Shown piece by piece: positions 1 through 7,384 of a stretch of 20,595 nt of DNA (its first letter is position 1; each line of letters starts with the position of its first letter). The notes under the pieces were generated by a model that did not search any database, was not told where the DNA came from, and saw only the letters and a program-made list of their open reading frames with translations. The stretch covers positions 1-20,595 of the forward strand of contig JBIQID010000044.1 of NCBI GenBank assembly GCA_044508215.1, written 5' to 3'. The translations under genes and the position numbers were made by a program. Source of the DNA: JAEZFI01 sp044508215. GTDB taxonomy: Bacteria > Actinomycetota > Acidimicrobiia > Acidimicrobiales > Microtrichaceae.

Positions 1-185
1 GGACCTCGCCATCGTTCACACCGGATGGACGCAGCATCATCGCGGCTGACCTGTCGCCGTCGGGCTCGCCCGACACGAGCCGCCTCGTCCGCATCGACCT
101 GTCGTCGAATGAGCGCACGGTGTTGGTCGAGGGCGAGCCCCTGATGCTGCCGATGGTGCTCCCGGGCGAGTGGCGTCCTACATGA
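1..185 (+). CDS. TolB-like beta-propeller protein, C-terminal fragment
   Basis: This is the 3' end of a gene that begins outside the window. The open frame starts at base 3 and ends with TGA at 183-185, giving about 60 residues. The fragment contains 'PSFTPDGRSIIAADLSPSG', which has the look of a PD40/WD40-like blade (xFSPDGxxI) of TolB-type propellers, followed by 'LVRIDLSSNERTVLVEG', another strand pattern typical of such blades. The role is likely extracytoplasmic binding or scaffolding, but the rest of the protein is needed to say more. Its stop overlaps a possible next start in an ATGA arrangement (182-185). The family call is moderate because only the last blade is visible. Confidence 0.6.
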   Translation, partial: TSPSFTPDGRSIIAADLSPSGSPDTSRLVRIDLSSNERTVLVEGEPLMLPMVLPGEWRPT

Positions 186-475
186 GCGAGCCGCTCGTCG
201 GAGGCCCGGAAGCTGCCATCGTCGTCGATCTGGATGACGACACGCCGGAACATCGGCGCCGCTTCGGCGCTGCCTTCAAGAAGTGGGCGGGATCCGACGC
301 TGAGCTGCGAGCGGGTCCGTGGGCTGCGGATTCGCGGGTGGTAGAACGCGCTCCCCGTCCAGGAATGGCGCTCTGCCGCCCGCCAAAGGTGGAGGATCGC
401 ACCCTCCCTCCCGCGAATCGGGGGCGGGTCAGGAGCCGAGGAGCTCGTCCCGCTGCTGGGCCGTCACGGCGGTGA
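182..475 (+). CDS. Possible small hypothetical ORF (97 aa)
   Basis: An ATG at 182 overlaps the stop of the preceding propeller gene in an ATGA arrangement, a common sign of translational coupling. The first ~50 residues ('EAAIVVDLDDDTPEHRRRF...') have a protein-like, acidic-then-basic composition. The rest is Arg/Pro-rich and runs through a low-complexity GC-rich stretch into the 3' end of the convergent DJ-1 gene (429-475). It may therefore be a real small gene, a gene broken by a frameshift around 330, or chance. I recognise no family. If it is not a gene, 186-428 holds nothing I can identify. Confidence 0.3.
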   Translation: MSEPLVGGPEAAIVVDLDDDTPEHRRRFGAAFKKWAGSDAELRAGPWAADSRVVERAPRPGMALCRPPKVEDRTLPPANRGRVRSRGARPAAGPSRR

Positions 476-1085
476 CCAGCTCGACGATCTCCGGCCGTGC
501 CTTCTCCTTCGAGCCCGAGTCGAACGGCGGCTGCGGGTCGTACTCGATCGCCAGCTGGATGGCCTGCGAGACGTCGGGCCCGGCCATCTCCGCCGCGAGG
601 GTCAGGGCCATGTCGATGCCCGAGCTGACGCCCGCGCTGGTCACCACCTTCCCCTGACGAACGACCCGTTGCGAGGTCGGCGTGGCCCCGAAGGACGCCA
701 GCTCGTCGTAGGCGAACCAGTGCGTGGTCGCCTCCAGGCCGTCGAGGATGCCAGCCGCTCCGAGGATCAGGGCGCCGGTGCACACCGACGTGGTCCACGT
801 GGTGGACGGGTGCACCCGGCGGACCCACTCCACGAGCGGGTCGCCCTCCACGGCCAGCTTCCGCGTGACGAGCCCGCCCGGGATCACCACCACGTCGGGA
901 TCGTTCTCGTCGTCGATCGTCCGGTTGACCTCGACACGAAGGAGGCCCTTGTCGTCGTGGATCGTGCCGGCCTCGGCCGCCACGAAGCTCACCTCCGCAT
1001 CAGGCAGGTGCTGGAACACCTGGTAGGGCCCGATCGCGTCGAGCGCAGTGAAGTCGTCGAAGAGGGCGATCGCGATGGAGGTCAT
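429..1085 (-). CDS. DJ-1/PfpI family protein, isonitrile hydratase-like
   Basis: The 218-residue protein has the DJ-1/PfpI (class I glutamine amidotransferase-like) fold. It resembles Pseudomonas isonitrile hydratase InhA, which converts isonitriles to N-substituted formamides. The nucleophile elbow 'TSVCTGALILGAAG' places the catalytic Cys at residue 102, followed by Thr103. The second catalytic residue of InhA, Asp17, corresponds to Asp16 in 'LDAIGP'. 'ATTHWFAYDEL' and 'GIDMALTLAAE' are also characteristic, as is the 'IEYDPQPPFDSGS' tail. Length is normal for the family. The ATG at 1085 has a GGAAGG Shine-Dalgarno about 8 bases upstream. The same signature occurs in GlxA-type regulators, but no AraC domain follows, so a stand-alone enzyme is favoured. 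The true substrate is unknown. Confidence 0.85.
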   Translation of the reverse strand: MTSIAIALFDDFTALDAIGPYQVFQHLPDAEVSFVAAEAGTIHDDKGLLRVEVNRTIDDENDPDVVVIPGGLVTRKLAVEGDPLVEWVRRVHPSTTWTTSVCTGALILGAAGILDGLEATTHWFAYDELASFGATPTSQRVVRQGKVVTSAGVSSGIDMALTLAAEMAGPDVSQAIQLAIEYDPQPPFDSGSKEKARPEIVELVTAVTAQQRDELLGS

Positions 1086-1145
1086 GCCGGAATCCTTCCA
1101 CCGGCGGGTACCGGCGCGCCCTCCAGTTCGCGACCGGCGCGGCGG

Positions 1146-2351
1146 TCAGGCGGCCCGAGCTCGGCGGCTCCGCACCATCGCCGCTCCGGCTGCCATCAGC
1201 GCGGCACCGACGGCCGCCAGCATCCCGGTGGAACCGCCGGTGAAGGCGAGGTCGCGGGCACGGGCGGCGTCCGCCTCCCGGGGGAGCGGAGGCGCCGCGG
1301 GCGGCGTTCCCGGCGCGGCGGGATCGACCACGTCAGCGATCGTCGGCGGCGGCGTCGAGGTGGTGGAGGTCTGACCGCCACTCGAGCCCACCACCCCGGT
1401 TCGGACCGAGATCGTGGCGGTCGCGCTCGGCAGCGCAGTCGGGGTGTCGGTCGGGAGGTCGCCATACTCGACCACGTAGCCGTCGATCAGGGGGTTGGTC
1501 GGCGCGTAGTCGTTCCACATGCCGCTCGGGATCACGAAGTGCGCGACGTACTCGCCGCTGCAGTTGTTGGGCTCCTGTGGCAGCCAGTTGCTGTACTGGC
1601 CGCCGACGGGGCCCATGCCGGGGGTGATGATGCAGGTCAGGGTCATGTCGGAGCCGAGGTAGAAGGGGAGTCCACGCTCGATGCCGGCGCCCTCGGCGTC
1701 GGGGTGCTCCGCCTCGGGCCCGGTCACCCAGCGCCAGTGCTGGCGGTTGGCGATGGTCTCTGCCCGTGCTCCGATCCAACCCTCGCCCGTCAGCTTCGCG
1801 GCGGCGAAGGCGTTCTCCTCGGGCGACGTGATGGTGGCGAGGTAGCCCTGGCGGCCGTAGAAGGAGCGTGCCGCGGCAGCGTCGCGGGCGTCCTCCCACG
1901 TGATGCCGGGCGCCGGTACGTACTCGTAGTAGTGCCCGTCGTGGGCGAGGGTGCCGTCGGTGACCGACACCTCCACCTTCGCCTCGCCCTCGAAGGCCGG
2001 GTCGGGGTTGAACACGAGGGTGGCGAACGCGGCGTTGAGGTCGGCCTCGGTCCCGCGCACCTCGATGGCCGGATCGTCGTCACCGTCGCCCTCGTCGAAG
2101 CTCAGTCCGGTGAGCTCGGTGAGGGTGAGGGTCCCGGCCCCGCCCTGGACCTCGAGGCGGACCCTCAACGTGGCGAGGCCGCCGTCGTCGACCGTCACGC
2201 CGGTGAGCGCCACAGGCGTGCCCGGATCGGTCGAGTGGCCGGAGCCCACGGCGATCTCAGGGTCGGCGGCGGCCGCCGACGGAGCGAGGCCGACGCCGCT
2301 TGCTCCGAGGACGATCAGTGCGGCCACGAGGCGCAGCGAGCGTCGGTTCAT
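1146..2351 (-). CDS. Secreted C-type lectin-fold protein with class E sortase signal (LAFTG)
   Basis: The 401-residue surface protein has a signal peptide (residues 1-29, ending APSAAAA). A cadherin-like beta domain covers about 30-135 and includes 'GTEADLNAAFATLVFNPD'. A C-type lectin-like domain covers about 137-298, with 'GWIGARAET', 'WRWVTGPE', 'YSNWLPQEPNN' (EPN at 260-262) and 'MWNDY' (WND at 279-281). EPN and WND are the usual Ca2+/mannose-type ligand motifs, so carbohydrate binding is plausible. Cys240 and Cys264 could form a disulfide. A Pro/Thr-rich linker leads to LAFTG (368-372), a hydrophobic segment and a basic tail (RSRRARAA), which is the layout of a cell-wall sorting signal of the LAxTG type used by class E sortases. 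The ATG at 2351 has a GAGGAG Shine-Dalgarno. No sortase gene is in the window. Confidence 0.88.
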   Translation of the reverse strand: MNRRSLRLVAALIVLGASGVGLAPSAAAADPEIAVGSGHSTDPGTPVALTGVTVDDGGLATLRVRLEVQGGAGTLTLTELTGLSFDEGDGDDDPAIEVRGTEADLNAAFATLVFNPDPAFEGEAKVEVSVTDGTLAHDGHYYEYVPAPGITWEDARDAAAARSFYGRQGYLATITSPEENAFAAAKLTGEGWIGARAETIANRQHWRWVTGPEAEHPDAEGAGIERGLPFYLGSDMTLTCIITPGMGPVGGQYSNWLPQEPNNCSGEYVAHFVIPSGMWNDYAPTNPLIDGYVVEYGDLPTDTPTALPSATATISVRTGVVGSSGGQTSTTSTPPPTIADVVDPAAPGTPPAAPPLPREADAARARDLAFTGGSTGMLAAVGAALMAAGAAMVRSRRARAA

Positions 2352-2427
2352 GTTGGTCTCCTCGGATCTCAGGACCTCTTCTGATCGGCGCGCGGAAGGT
2401 CCTCGATGAGGCGAAGGGCGAACTTCT

Positions 2428-2901
2428 TCAGCGGTGGACGTCGACGGGGGTGTAGTGGCCGGTGGCGAAGCGTTCGCCGTCCCAGCGGAGCTCCCACACC
2501 GAGCCCTTCGAGCACCCGGAGCGGCCGGGAACCTCCATGCCGCGCATCTGCGCCCGACGGATGAGGTCCGGGATCACGTCGCCGTGGCTGCACAGAACGA
2601 TGTCGCCATCGTGGCGCCCGGCCCACTCGAGGAGCGCCCACGAGTCCTCGATGTCGGTGCCCTCGAACAGCGCGTCGGCCTGCTCGACCACGAGCCCTGA
2701 CGCAGCAGCGAGCGGCGCCACCGTCTGCAGGCAGCGGAGCGCTGGACTGGACAGGACACGCGCCGGGGTGACCCCGCTGAGGAGGTCGACGAGGTGGCGA
2801 GCCTGCTCCTGCCCGGTCGGGTCGAGGGGTCGCTCCGAGTCGAGGGGACTGCTGTCGTCGCGGTGGCCGGCCGACGCGTGGCGGACCAGGTACACGGTCA
2901 C
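2428..2901 (-). CDS. SixA-like histidine phosphatase
   Basis: The 157-residue protein belongs to the histidine phosphatase (phosphoglycerate mutase-like) superfamily and is close in size to phosphohistidine phosphatase SixA. It begins 'VTVYLVRHASAG', the RHG-type motif (Arg7, His8 as phospho-acceptor). 'LSSPALRCLQT' supplies the second arginine, Glu80 (FEG) the acid, and 'CSHGD' the second histidine (His106). I chose the GTG at 2901 because the motif starts immediately after it and upstream sequence in this frame only shadows the desulfurase gene. It lies 59 bases downstream of the desulfurase stop and 76 bases upstream of the lectin gene, so co-transcription is possible. The substrate cannot be told from sequence: similar domains act on phosphohistidine proteins or nucleotides. 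Confidence 0.82.
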   Translation of the reverse strand: MTVYLVRHASAGHRDDSSPLDSERPLDPTGQEQARHLVDLLSGVTPARVLSSPALRCLQTVAPLAAASGLVVEQADALFEGTDIEDSWALLEWAGRHDGDIVLCSHGDVIPDLIRRAQMRGMEVPGRSGCSKGSVWELRWDGERFATGHYTPVDVHR

Positions 2902-2960
2902 AGCCGCGAGGGTAACGGCCCCGAACGCACCGCCGAGCCGGCGCCCAGCCGACGCTCGTC

Positions 2961-4082
2961 TCAGCCGCGGGCGAGCGCCCGGAGGTCGGCGACGATCCGC
3001 TCGGTCTCCGAGCAGAACCGCTCGACGTCGGCGAGGGTCGTGTCCCACCCCACCGAGACCCGCAACGAACGGTGCGCCTCCGCGCCCATCGCTTCGAGCA
3101 CCGGTGACGGTTCGAGCGCCTCCGACGAGCACGACGACCCCGAGTGGACCGCCACCCCTGCTGCATCGAGGCCGAGCAGCACCGGCTGTGGCTCCACGCC
3201 GTCGAGGCCCAGGCACACCAGGTGGGGGAGCCGTTCGACGGGGTCCCCGAGCACTGCAACGCCGTCGGCGCGCCCCGCCCACGCAACGATCGCAGCGGTG
3301 AGCTCGCGCTGGCGGTCGGCTTCCTCCGGCAGCGTGGCGGTGGCCTCCTCCAGCGCCGCGGCGAGCCCTGCTGCGGCGGCCACGGGCTCGGTCCCGGCTC
3401 GGCGGGCGCGCTCCTGGTCGCCGCCCACCACCAGCGGCTCCACCCGAACCCCGCGGCGCACGAGGAGGATCCCGATGCCGGCGGGCCCGCCCACGAGGTG
3501 ACCGTCGATCGACACGAGGTCCAGACCTGAGCGGCCGAAGTCGAACGGGACCCGACCGATGGCCTGGGTGGCATCGCAGTGCACGAGCGCACGGCCGTCC
3601 ACGGCAGCGACCACCTCCGCCAGGGGTTGCAGCGTGCCCACCTCGTGGTTGCCGAACTGGCAGTGGACCACTCCCGTCTGGTCGCCGACAGCGGCAGCGA
3701 TCTGGGCCGGGTCCACCCGGCCGACGGCGTCGACGCCGACGACCGTGGCGGGACCCCGTGCAGCCCACTCCCTGACCGCCGAGTGCTCCACGGCGCTGAG
3801 CACGCTGTGAGGGCCCCGCGAGCGGGCGGCGCCCCACGAGGCAGCAGCGATCGACTCGGTGGCCCCGGAGGTGAAGACGACCTCGCGTGGGCGGGCGCCG
3901 AGCGCTGCGGCGATCCGCGAGCGTGCGTCCTCGACGATCGCCCGGGCCGCCAACGCCTCCTGGTGGAGCCGCGACGGGTCGCCCAGGTCGGTGCGCGACA
4001 GCACCTCCACCATGGCGTCCCTCGCTGCCGGGCGGATCGGGGAGGTGGAGGCGTGGTCGAGGTACGCCCGACGGGCGGTCAC
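2961..4082 (-). CDS. NifS/IscS-like cysteine desulfurase homologue lacking the PLP lysine
   Basis: The 373-residue protein has the class V aminotransferase fold of cysteine desulfurases. Conserved features are 'YLDHASTSP', 'FTSGATESIA', 'SAVEHSAV' (His100), 'VHCDATQAIG' (Asp170, Gln173), 'GGDQERARRAGTEP', and 'SGSSCSSEALEPSPVLEAMG' carrying the persulfide-forming cysteine (Cys318). In IscS/NifS the cofactor lysine follows the histidine of 'SAHK'. Here the motif reads 'SIDGHLVGGPAG', so His195 is followed by Leu196 (codon at 3495-3497). The whole protein contains no lysine. It cannot form the normal internal aldimine, so desulfurase activity is doubtful. The GTG start at 4082 overlaps the stop of the upstream SufR-like gene by four bases (GTGA), which indicates coupling. 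An ATG at 4202 only extends into that gene. Confidence 0.85.
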   Translation of the reverse strand: MTARRAYLDHASTSPIRPAARDAMVEVLSRTDLGDPSRLHQEALAARAIVEDARSRIAAALGARPREVVFTSGATESIAAASWGAARSRGPHSVLSAVEHSAVREWAARGPATVVGVDAVGRVDPAQIAAAVGDQTGVVHCQFGNHEVGTLQPLAEVVAAVDGRALVHCDATQAIGRVPFDFGRSGLDLVSIDGHLVGGPAGIGILLVRRGVRVEPLVVGGDQERARRAGTEPVAAAAGLAAALEEATATLPEEADRQRELTAAIVAWAGRADGVAVLGDPVERLPHLVCLGLDGVEPQPVLLGLDAAGVAVHSGSSCSSEALEPSPVLEAMGAEAHRSLRVSVGWDTTLADVERFCSETERIVADLRALARG

Positions 4083-4804
4083 GGGGCCACGGAGGTGACG
4101 CAGCGGTCGTCGCCCATCGACCGCGACGACGACAGCGCCACCTGCGTCTCTCCGTAGAGGGTCCCGAGCATGCCCCGCACCATGCCGCGGTCGATCGCAC
4201 ACATCACGGGGTGTTCGATGACCGTGTCGCCGAACGGGCAGTGCTCGCTCACGAGGCTGAGACCGTCGCCGTCGAGCTCGGGGCGGGCTGCGAACCCGTG
4301 TGCCGACAGCGCGTCGGCGACGGCGTGGAGCGCTGCACGGACGGACCGCTGGGCGGCGCCACCGGCTGCGGCACCCATCTCCGCGCCGTACTCCTCGCCG
4401 ACCTGCTCGGCGAGCGCTTCCGCCTGCTCGGGAGCCAGCGCTGCGAGCGCCCGGCCCAGCAGCGTGATGATCACGTCGTCGGTCCGCACGGGGAACTCGA
4501 GGGGCATCTCGGGCGCCAGCACCCCGTACCGCTTCGAAGGTCGCCCCGCCCCGGACGCCGGCTTCACGGTGGCCACCTCGAGGTACCCGCCGGCCGCCAG
4601 CTTGTCGAGGTGGTGGCGCGCCACGTTCGGGTGGAGGGCGAAGCGTTCGGCCACCTCAGCCGCGGTCACGCCGTCGGTCGACGAGTGTGCGAACAGGTAG
4701 ATCTGCCGCCGGGTGGGGTCCCCGAACGCCGAGGTGATCGCCGTCACAGCCGACTCGAACTCCGTGGGCGACAGCGAGGCGGGCATGAGTGGGACCTGCG
4801 CCAC
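4079..4804 (-). CDS. sufR: SufR-like Fe-S responsive winged-helix regulator
   Basis: The 241-residue protein has an ArsR-like winged-helix domain at about residues 15-90 ('FGDPTRRQIYLFAH', 'AAEVAERFALHPNVARHHLDKLAAGGYLE'). Its C-terminal sensor region carries 'EHCPFGDTVIEHPVMC', a C-X12-C pair as in SufR, and a third cysteine in 'GDDRC'. A fourth cysteine expected from cyanobacterial SufR is not seen; three-cysteine versions are known in actinobacteria. SufR proteins bind an Fe-S cluster and repress Fe-S assembly genes. The neighbours fit: an overlapping cysteine-desulfurase homologue and the divergent mrp. The frame opens with GTG at 4804, seven bases after a TAGACT element and with no Shine-Dalgarno, so the mRNA may be leaderless. 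An ATG at 4786 is the alternative start. Confidence 0.8.
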   Translation of the reverse strand: MAQVPLMPASLSPTEFESAVTAITSAFGDPTRRQIYLFAHSSTDGVTAAEVAERFALHPNVARHHLDKLAAGGYLEVATVKPASGAGRPSKRYGVLAPEMPLEFPVRTDDVIITLLGRALAALAPEQAEALAEQVGEEYGAEMGAAAGGAAQRSVRAALHAVADALSAHGFAARPELDGDGLSLVSEHCPFGDTVIEHPVMCAIDRGMVRGMLGTLYGETQVALSSSRSMGDDRCVTSVAP

Positions 4805-4892
4805 GGCGCCTAGTCTACAAGCGTCCCCGGTTCATCCCGGGCCGCCGCCGCGCCCCCTGGCGGCGTCACCAGCAGATCAGGAGGAGCCAGTC
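4805..4892. promoter_or_regulatory. Divergent control region between sufR-like gene and mrp
   Basis: This 88-base intergenic stretch separates the SufR-like gene (minus) from mrp (plus). On the minus strand a -10-like TAGACT (4812-4817) sits seven bases from the GTG at 4804. On the plus strand an AGGAGG Shine-Dalgarno (from 4879) precedes the GTG at 4893 and decides the mrp start. If the regulator is autoregulatory like other SufR proteins, its operator should be here, but I see no clear palindrome. Confidence 0.45.
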
Positions 4893-6029
4893 GTGCTCAC
4901 CGATTCCGATGTCCGAGAAGCGCTGCGTCCAGTCGAGGATCCAGAGCTCCACCGCTCGATCGTCGATCTCGACATGGTCCGTGACATCTCCGTCGACGGT
5001 GACCGCGTGGCCGTCACGATCGCGCTCACCGTCCCCGGGTGCCCGCTGAAGGCCGAGATCGAGCGCCGCGTCACCGAGGCGATCGTCGGCGCAGGTGCGT
5101 CGGCCGTCGACCTCACCTTCACCCACATGACCGACCAGGAGCGCGAGACGCTCCGCCGCACCCTCCACGGCGACCCTGCCGCCACCGCCGGCAGCCAACC
5201 CGCCCACGGCCACGCCGAGGGCCGCCGGATCCCCTTCGCTGATCCCGCCAGCCGCACCCGGGTGCTGCTCATCGCCTCCGGAAAGGGCGGCGTGGGCAAG
5301 AGCTCCGTCACCACGAACCTCGCGGTCTCGCTCGCGAAGCTCGGCCGCAAGGTGGCCATCGTCGACGCCGACGTGTGGGGGTTCTCCATCCCGCGGATGC
5401 TCGGCGTCACCCGCCCGCCCACGATCATCGACGAGATGATCGTGCCGCCCGAGGTGCACGGCGTCCGCTGCATGTCGATGGGCTTCTTCGCGCAGGAGGA
5501 CCAGGCCGTGATCTGGCGTGGTCCGATGCTCCACAAGGCGCTCGAGCAGTTCCTCACCGACGTGTTCTGGGACGACCCCGACTACCTGCTCGTCGACCTT
5601 CCTCCCGGCACCGGCGACGTCTCGATCTCGATCGCGCAGTACATGCCCCGCGCCGAGCTGTACGTGGTCACCACGCCGCAGCCCGCAGCCCAGCGGGTGG
5701 CGCAGCGCGCCGCGGCGATGGCCGAGAAGGTGCACCTCGAGGTCAAGGGCGTCATCGAGAACATGAGCTGGTTCACCGGCGACGACGGCACGCGCTACGA
5801 GCTGTTCGGTGCCGGCGGCGGCAAGGAGCTGGCCGACCGCATCGATGTGCCGCTGCTCGGCCAGGTGCCGCTGATCCCGGCGCTGCGGGAGGGTTCCGAC
5901 GTGGGCCGTCCGGTGACCGTCACCGAGCCCGACGGCGAAGCTGCGGCCGCGTTCGCCGCGATCGCCGAGCGCATCGACACCGAGCTGGCCCCCACGCGCC
6001 GGCCGCACCCAGAGCTGCGCGTCATCTGA
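4893..6029 (+). CDS. mrp: Mrp/ApbC-type P-loop Fe-S carrier ATPase with N-terminal MIP18 domain
   Basis: The 378-residue cytoplasmic ATPase belongs to the Mrp/NBP35 family, whose members carry and transfer Fe-S clusters. Residues 1-90 form a MIP18/DUF59 domain ('VLTDSDVREALRPVEDPELH', 'TVPGCPLK'). The NTPase domain follows, with the deviant Walker A 'SGKGGVGKS' (129-137), 'VDADVWGFSIPRML', 'VDLPPGTGDV' and 'VIENMSWF'. In canonical Mrp/ApbC, 'NMS' is followed within a few residues by a CxxC that binds the bridging cluster. Here the stretch is 'NMSWFTGDDGTRYELFG', so CxxC is absent. The only cysteines left are in the DUF59 motif and 'VRCMSM'. The GTG start has a strong AGGAGG 5' of it. It lies divergent from the SufR-like gene, consistent with an Fe-S role. 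Confidence 0.92.
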   Translation: MLTDSDVREALRPVEDPELHRSIVDLDMVRDISVDGDRVAVTIALTVPGCPLKAEIERRVTEAIVGAGASAVDLTFTHMTDQERETLRRTLHGDPAATAGSQPAHGHAEGRRIPFADPASRTRVLLIASGKGGVGKSSVTTNLAVSLAKLGRKVAIVDADVWGFSIPRMLGVTRPPTIIDEMIVPPEVHGVRCMSMGFFAQEDQAVIWRGPMLHKALEQFLTDVFWDDPDYLLVDLPPGTGDVSISIAQYMPRAELYVVTTPQPAAQRVAQRAAAMAEKVHLEVKGVIENMSWFTGDDGTRYELFGAGGGKELADRIDVPLLGQVPLIPALREGSDVGRPVTVTEPDGEAAAAFAAIAERIDTELAPTRRPHPELRVI

Positions 6030-6106
6030 TCCGCTCCCGCCGGCTCCGCTGCGCACCTCCGGGCCGCGGCGTGCCGCCGCCGGGAGATGCGCGCTCGGAG
6101 ACCGAA

Positions 6107-6112
6107 TAGATT
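6107..6112 (+). promoter_or_regulatory. Putative -10 element (TAGATT) upstream of the DUF3107 gene
   Basis: TAGATT matches the actinobacterial TAnnnT -10 pattern and lies 31 bases before the GTG at 6144, in the 114-base gap after mrp. There is no convincing -35. It would let the DUF3107-ATPase-pdtaS run be transcribed separately from mrp. Confidence 0.35.
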
Positions 6113-6143
6113 CACCGCCAACCCACCCCCTCGGAGGACCCAC

Positions 6144-6377
6144 GTGGACGTTCGCATCGGTGTCACCAACTCGATCCGTGAGGTCGAGATCGAGCTCGAC
6201 GACGCCACCGACCCGGCAGAGATCCGGGCGCTGGTCGACGAGGCCCTCTCGGGCGAGGGCAAGGTCCTGTGGCTGACCGACCGCCGCGGGCGGCAGGTCG
6301 CCGTGCCCACCGAGAAGGTGGGCTACGTCGAGATCGGATCACCCACCGAGCACCGGACCATCGGGTTCCACTCCTGA
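6144..6377 (+). CDS. DUF3107 family protein
   Basis: The 77-residue protein belongs to the short, conserved actinobacterial DUF3107 family (as in the mycobacterial TB9.4-type protein). Recognisable parts are the opening 'VDVRIGVTNSIREVEIEL' and 'TDRRGRQVAVPTEKVGYVEIGSP' near the end. I chose the GTG at 6144 because a GGAGG Shine-Dalgarno stands six bases upstream and the family start falls here; the frame stays open upstream but without family sequence. The function is unknown. It has no cysteines, membrane segment or signal peptide, so a small cytosolic protein is expected. The next gene starts one base after its stop, so the two are almost certainly co-translated. Confidence 0.85.
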   Translation: MDVRIGVTNSIREVEIELDDATDPAEIRALVDEALSGEGKVLWLTDRRGRQVAVPTEKVGYVEIGSPTEHRTIGFHS

Positions 6378-6378
6378 G

Positions 6379-7332
6379 GTGGCCGCCGCGGTCCCGATCC
6401 TCGACCGGCGGCTCGTCTTCGTCACCGGCAAGGGCGGCGTGGGGAAGACCACGATCGCCTCTGCCCTGGCGATGCTCGCGGCCAACGAGGGTCGCCGCAC
6501 GCTCGTGTGCGAGGTCGACGCCAAGGGCAACCTCGACAACTTCTTCGGGAGCGAGCCGCTCTCGTTCGAGCCCCGCTCGGTCGCCCCGAACCTGTGGGCG
6601 ATGGCGATGGACACCGAGGAGTCGCTCAAGGAGTACCTGCGGCTCCAGCTGAAGGTGCCGCTCCTGGCCAGGTTGGGACCGCTGGCCCGCACGTTCGACT
6701 TCGTGGCCACGGCGGCGCCGGGCGTGAAGGAGATCCTCACCGTCGGCAAGCTCACGTGGGAGGTCCGCGAGGACCACTACGACCTCGTCGTGGTGGACGC
6801 GTCGGCGACCGGCCACGTGGTCGGCCAGCTGGGGTCGCCGGTGGCGATGGCCGACCTGGTGAAGGTGGGCGTCGTCCGCCAGCAGACCGAGTGGATGATC
6901 GACCTCCTGAAGGACCCGGCCACCACCGGGGTCGTCGTGGTCACCACGCCCGAGGAGATGCCGGTCAACGAGACGCTCGAGCTGATCGACCGCCTCCACG
7001 CCGAGACGACCATCGACGTCGCCGGCGTGGTCGCGAACCGGGTGCTCCCCGAGCTGTTCACCCATGCGGAGGAGGCGCTGTTCGATCGGATCGACACGCC
7101 CCAGGCGCGGGAGGCGCTCGCCGGCGTGGTCGGCCCGGGCGCCGGCGTGGTGGTCGACGCCTCGCGCACGGCGGTGGGCCTCCGCCGATCGAGGACCGCC
7201 CACCTGTCGCGGCTGCGTACCGAACTGCCGTCGGACCTGCCCGTGTTCTACGTCCCGTACCTGTTCACCCGCTCGCACGGGATCCGCACCACCCGCCAGG
7301 TGGCCGACTTCCTCTCGCAGGAGCTCCTGTGA
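6379..7332 (+). CDS. Get3/ArsA-like ATPase, first of a pair
   Basis: The 317-residue protein is a SIMIBI-class P-loop ATPase of the ArsA/Get3 family. It has the deviant Walker A 'TGKGGVGKT' (residues 16-24), switch-like 'EVDAKGNLDNFF', 'VVVDASATGHVVGQLG' and 'VVTTPEEMPVNETLE'. Length and motifs match the first partner of the mycobacterial pair Rv3679/Rv3680, reported as BagA/BagB Get3-like ATPases. It has no metal-binding cysteine triad of arsenite pumps, and no ArsB is nearby, so arsenite transport is unlikely. The GTG start is one base after the DUF3107 stop, and the second ATPase begins 52 bases after its own stop. It probably forms a heteromeric complex with that second ATPase. The client is unknown. 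Confidence 0.88.
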   Translation: MAAAVPILDRRLVFVTGKGGVGKTTIASALAMLAANEGRRTLVCEVDAKGNLDNFFGSEPLSFEPRSVAPNLWAMAMDTEESLKEYLRLQLKVPLLARLGPLARTFDFVATAAPGVKEILTVGKLTWEVREDHYDLVVVDASATGHVVGQLGSPVAMADLVKVGVVRQQTEWMIDLLKDPATTGVVVVTTPEEMPVNETLELIDRLHAETTIDVAGVVANRVLPELFTHAEEALFDRIDTPQAREALAGVVGPGAGVVVDASRTAVGLRRSRTAHLSRLRTELPSDLPVFYVPYLFTRSHGIRTTRQVADFLSQELL

Positions 7333-7384
7333 CCGGGCGCCGTGTGAGCGGTCGTCCCGCGATGGGCCTCGGGGCGGTGGGCTG

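Noticed and set aside
669..2384. Long plus-strand frame of 571 codons
   Set aside because: It is opposite the DJ-1 and lectin genes, has strongly biased composition and shows no recognisable motif.
2369..2427. GGACCT/AGGTCC inverted repeat as terminator after the histidine phosphatase
   Set aside because: Only six base pairs with a long loop and no T-tract; not distinguishable from chance.
4083..4202. ATG at 4202 as start of the desulfurase homologue
   Set aside because: The added 40 residues overlie the conserved cysteine-rich end of the SufR-like gene, and the family start falls at the coupled GTG at 4082.
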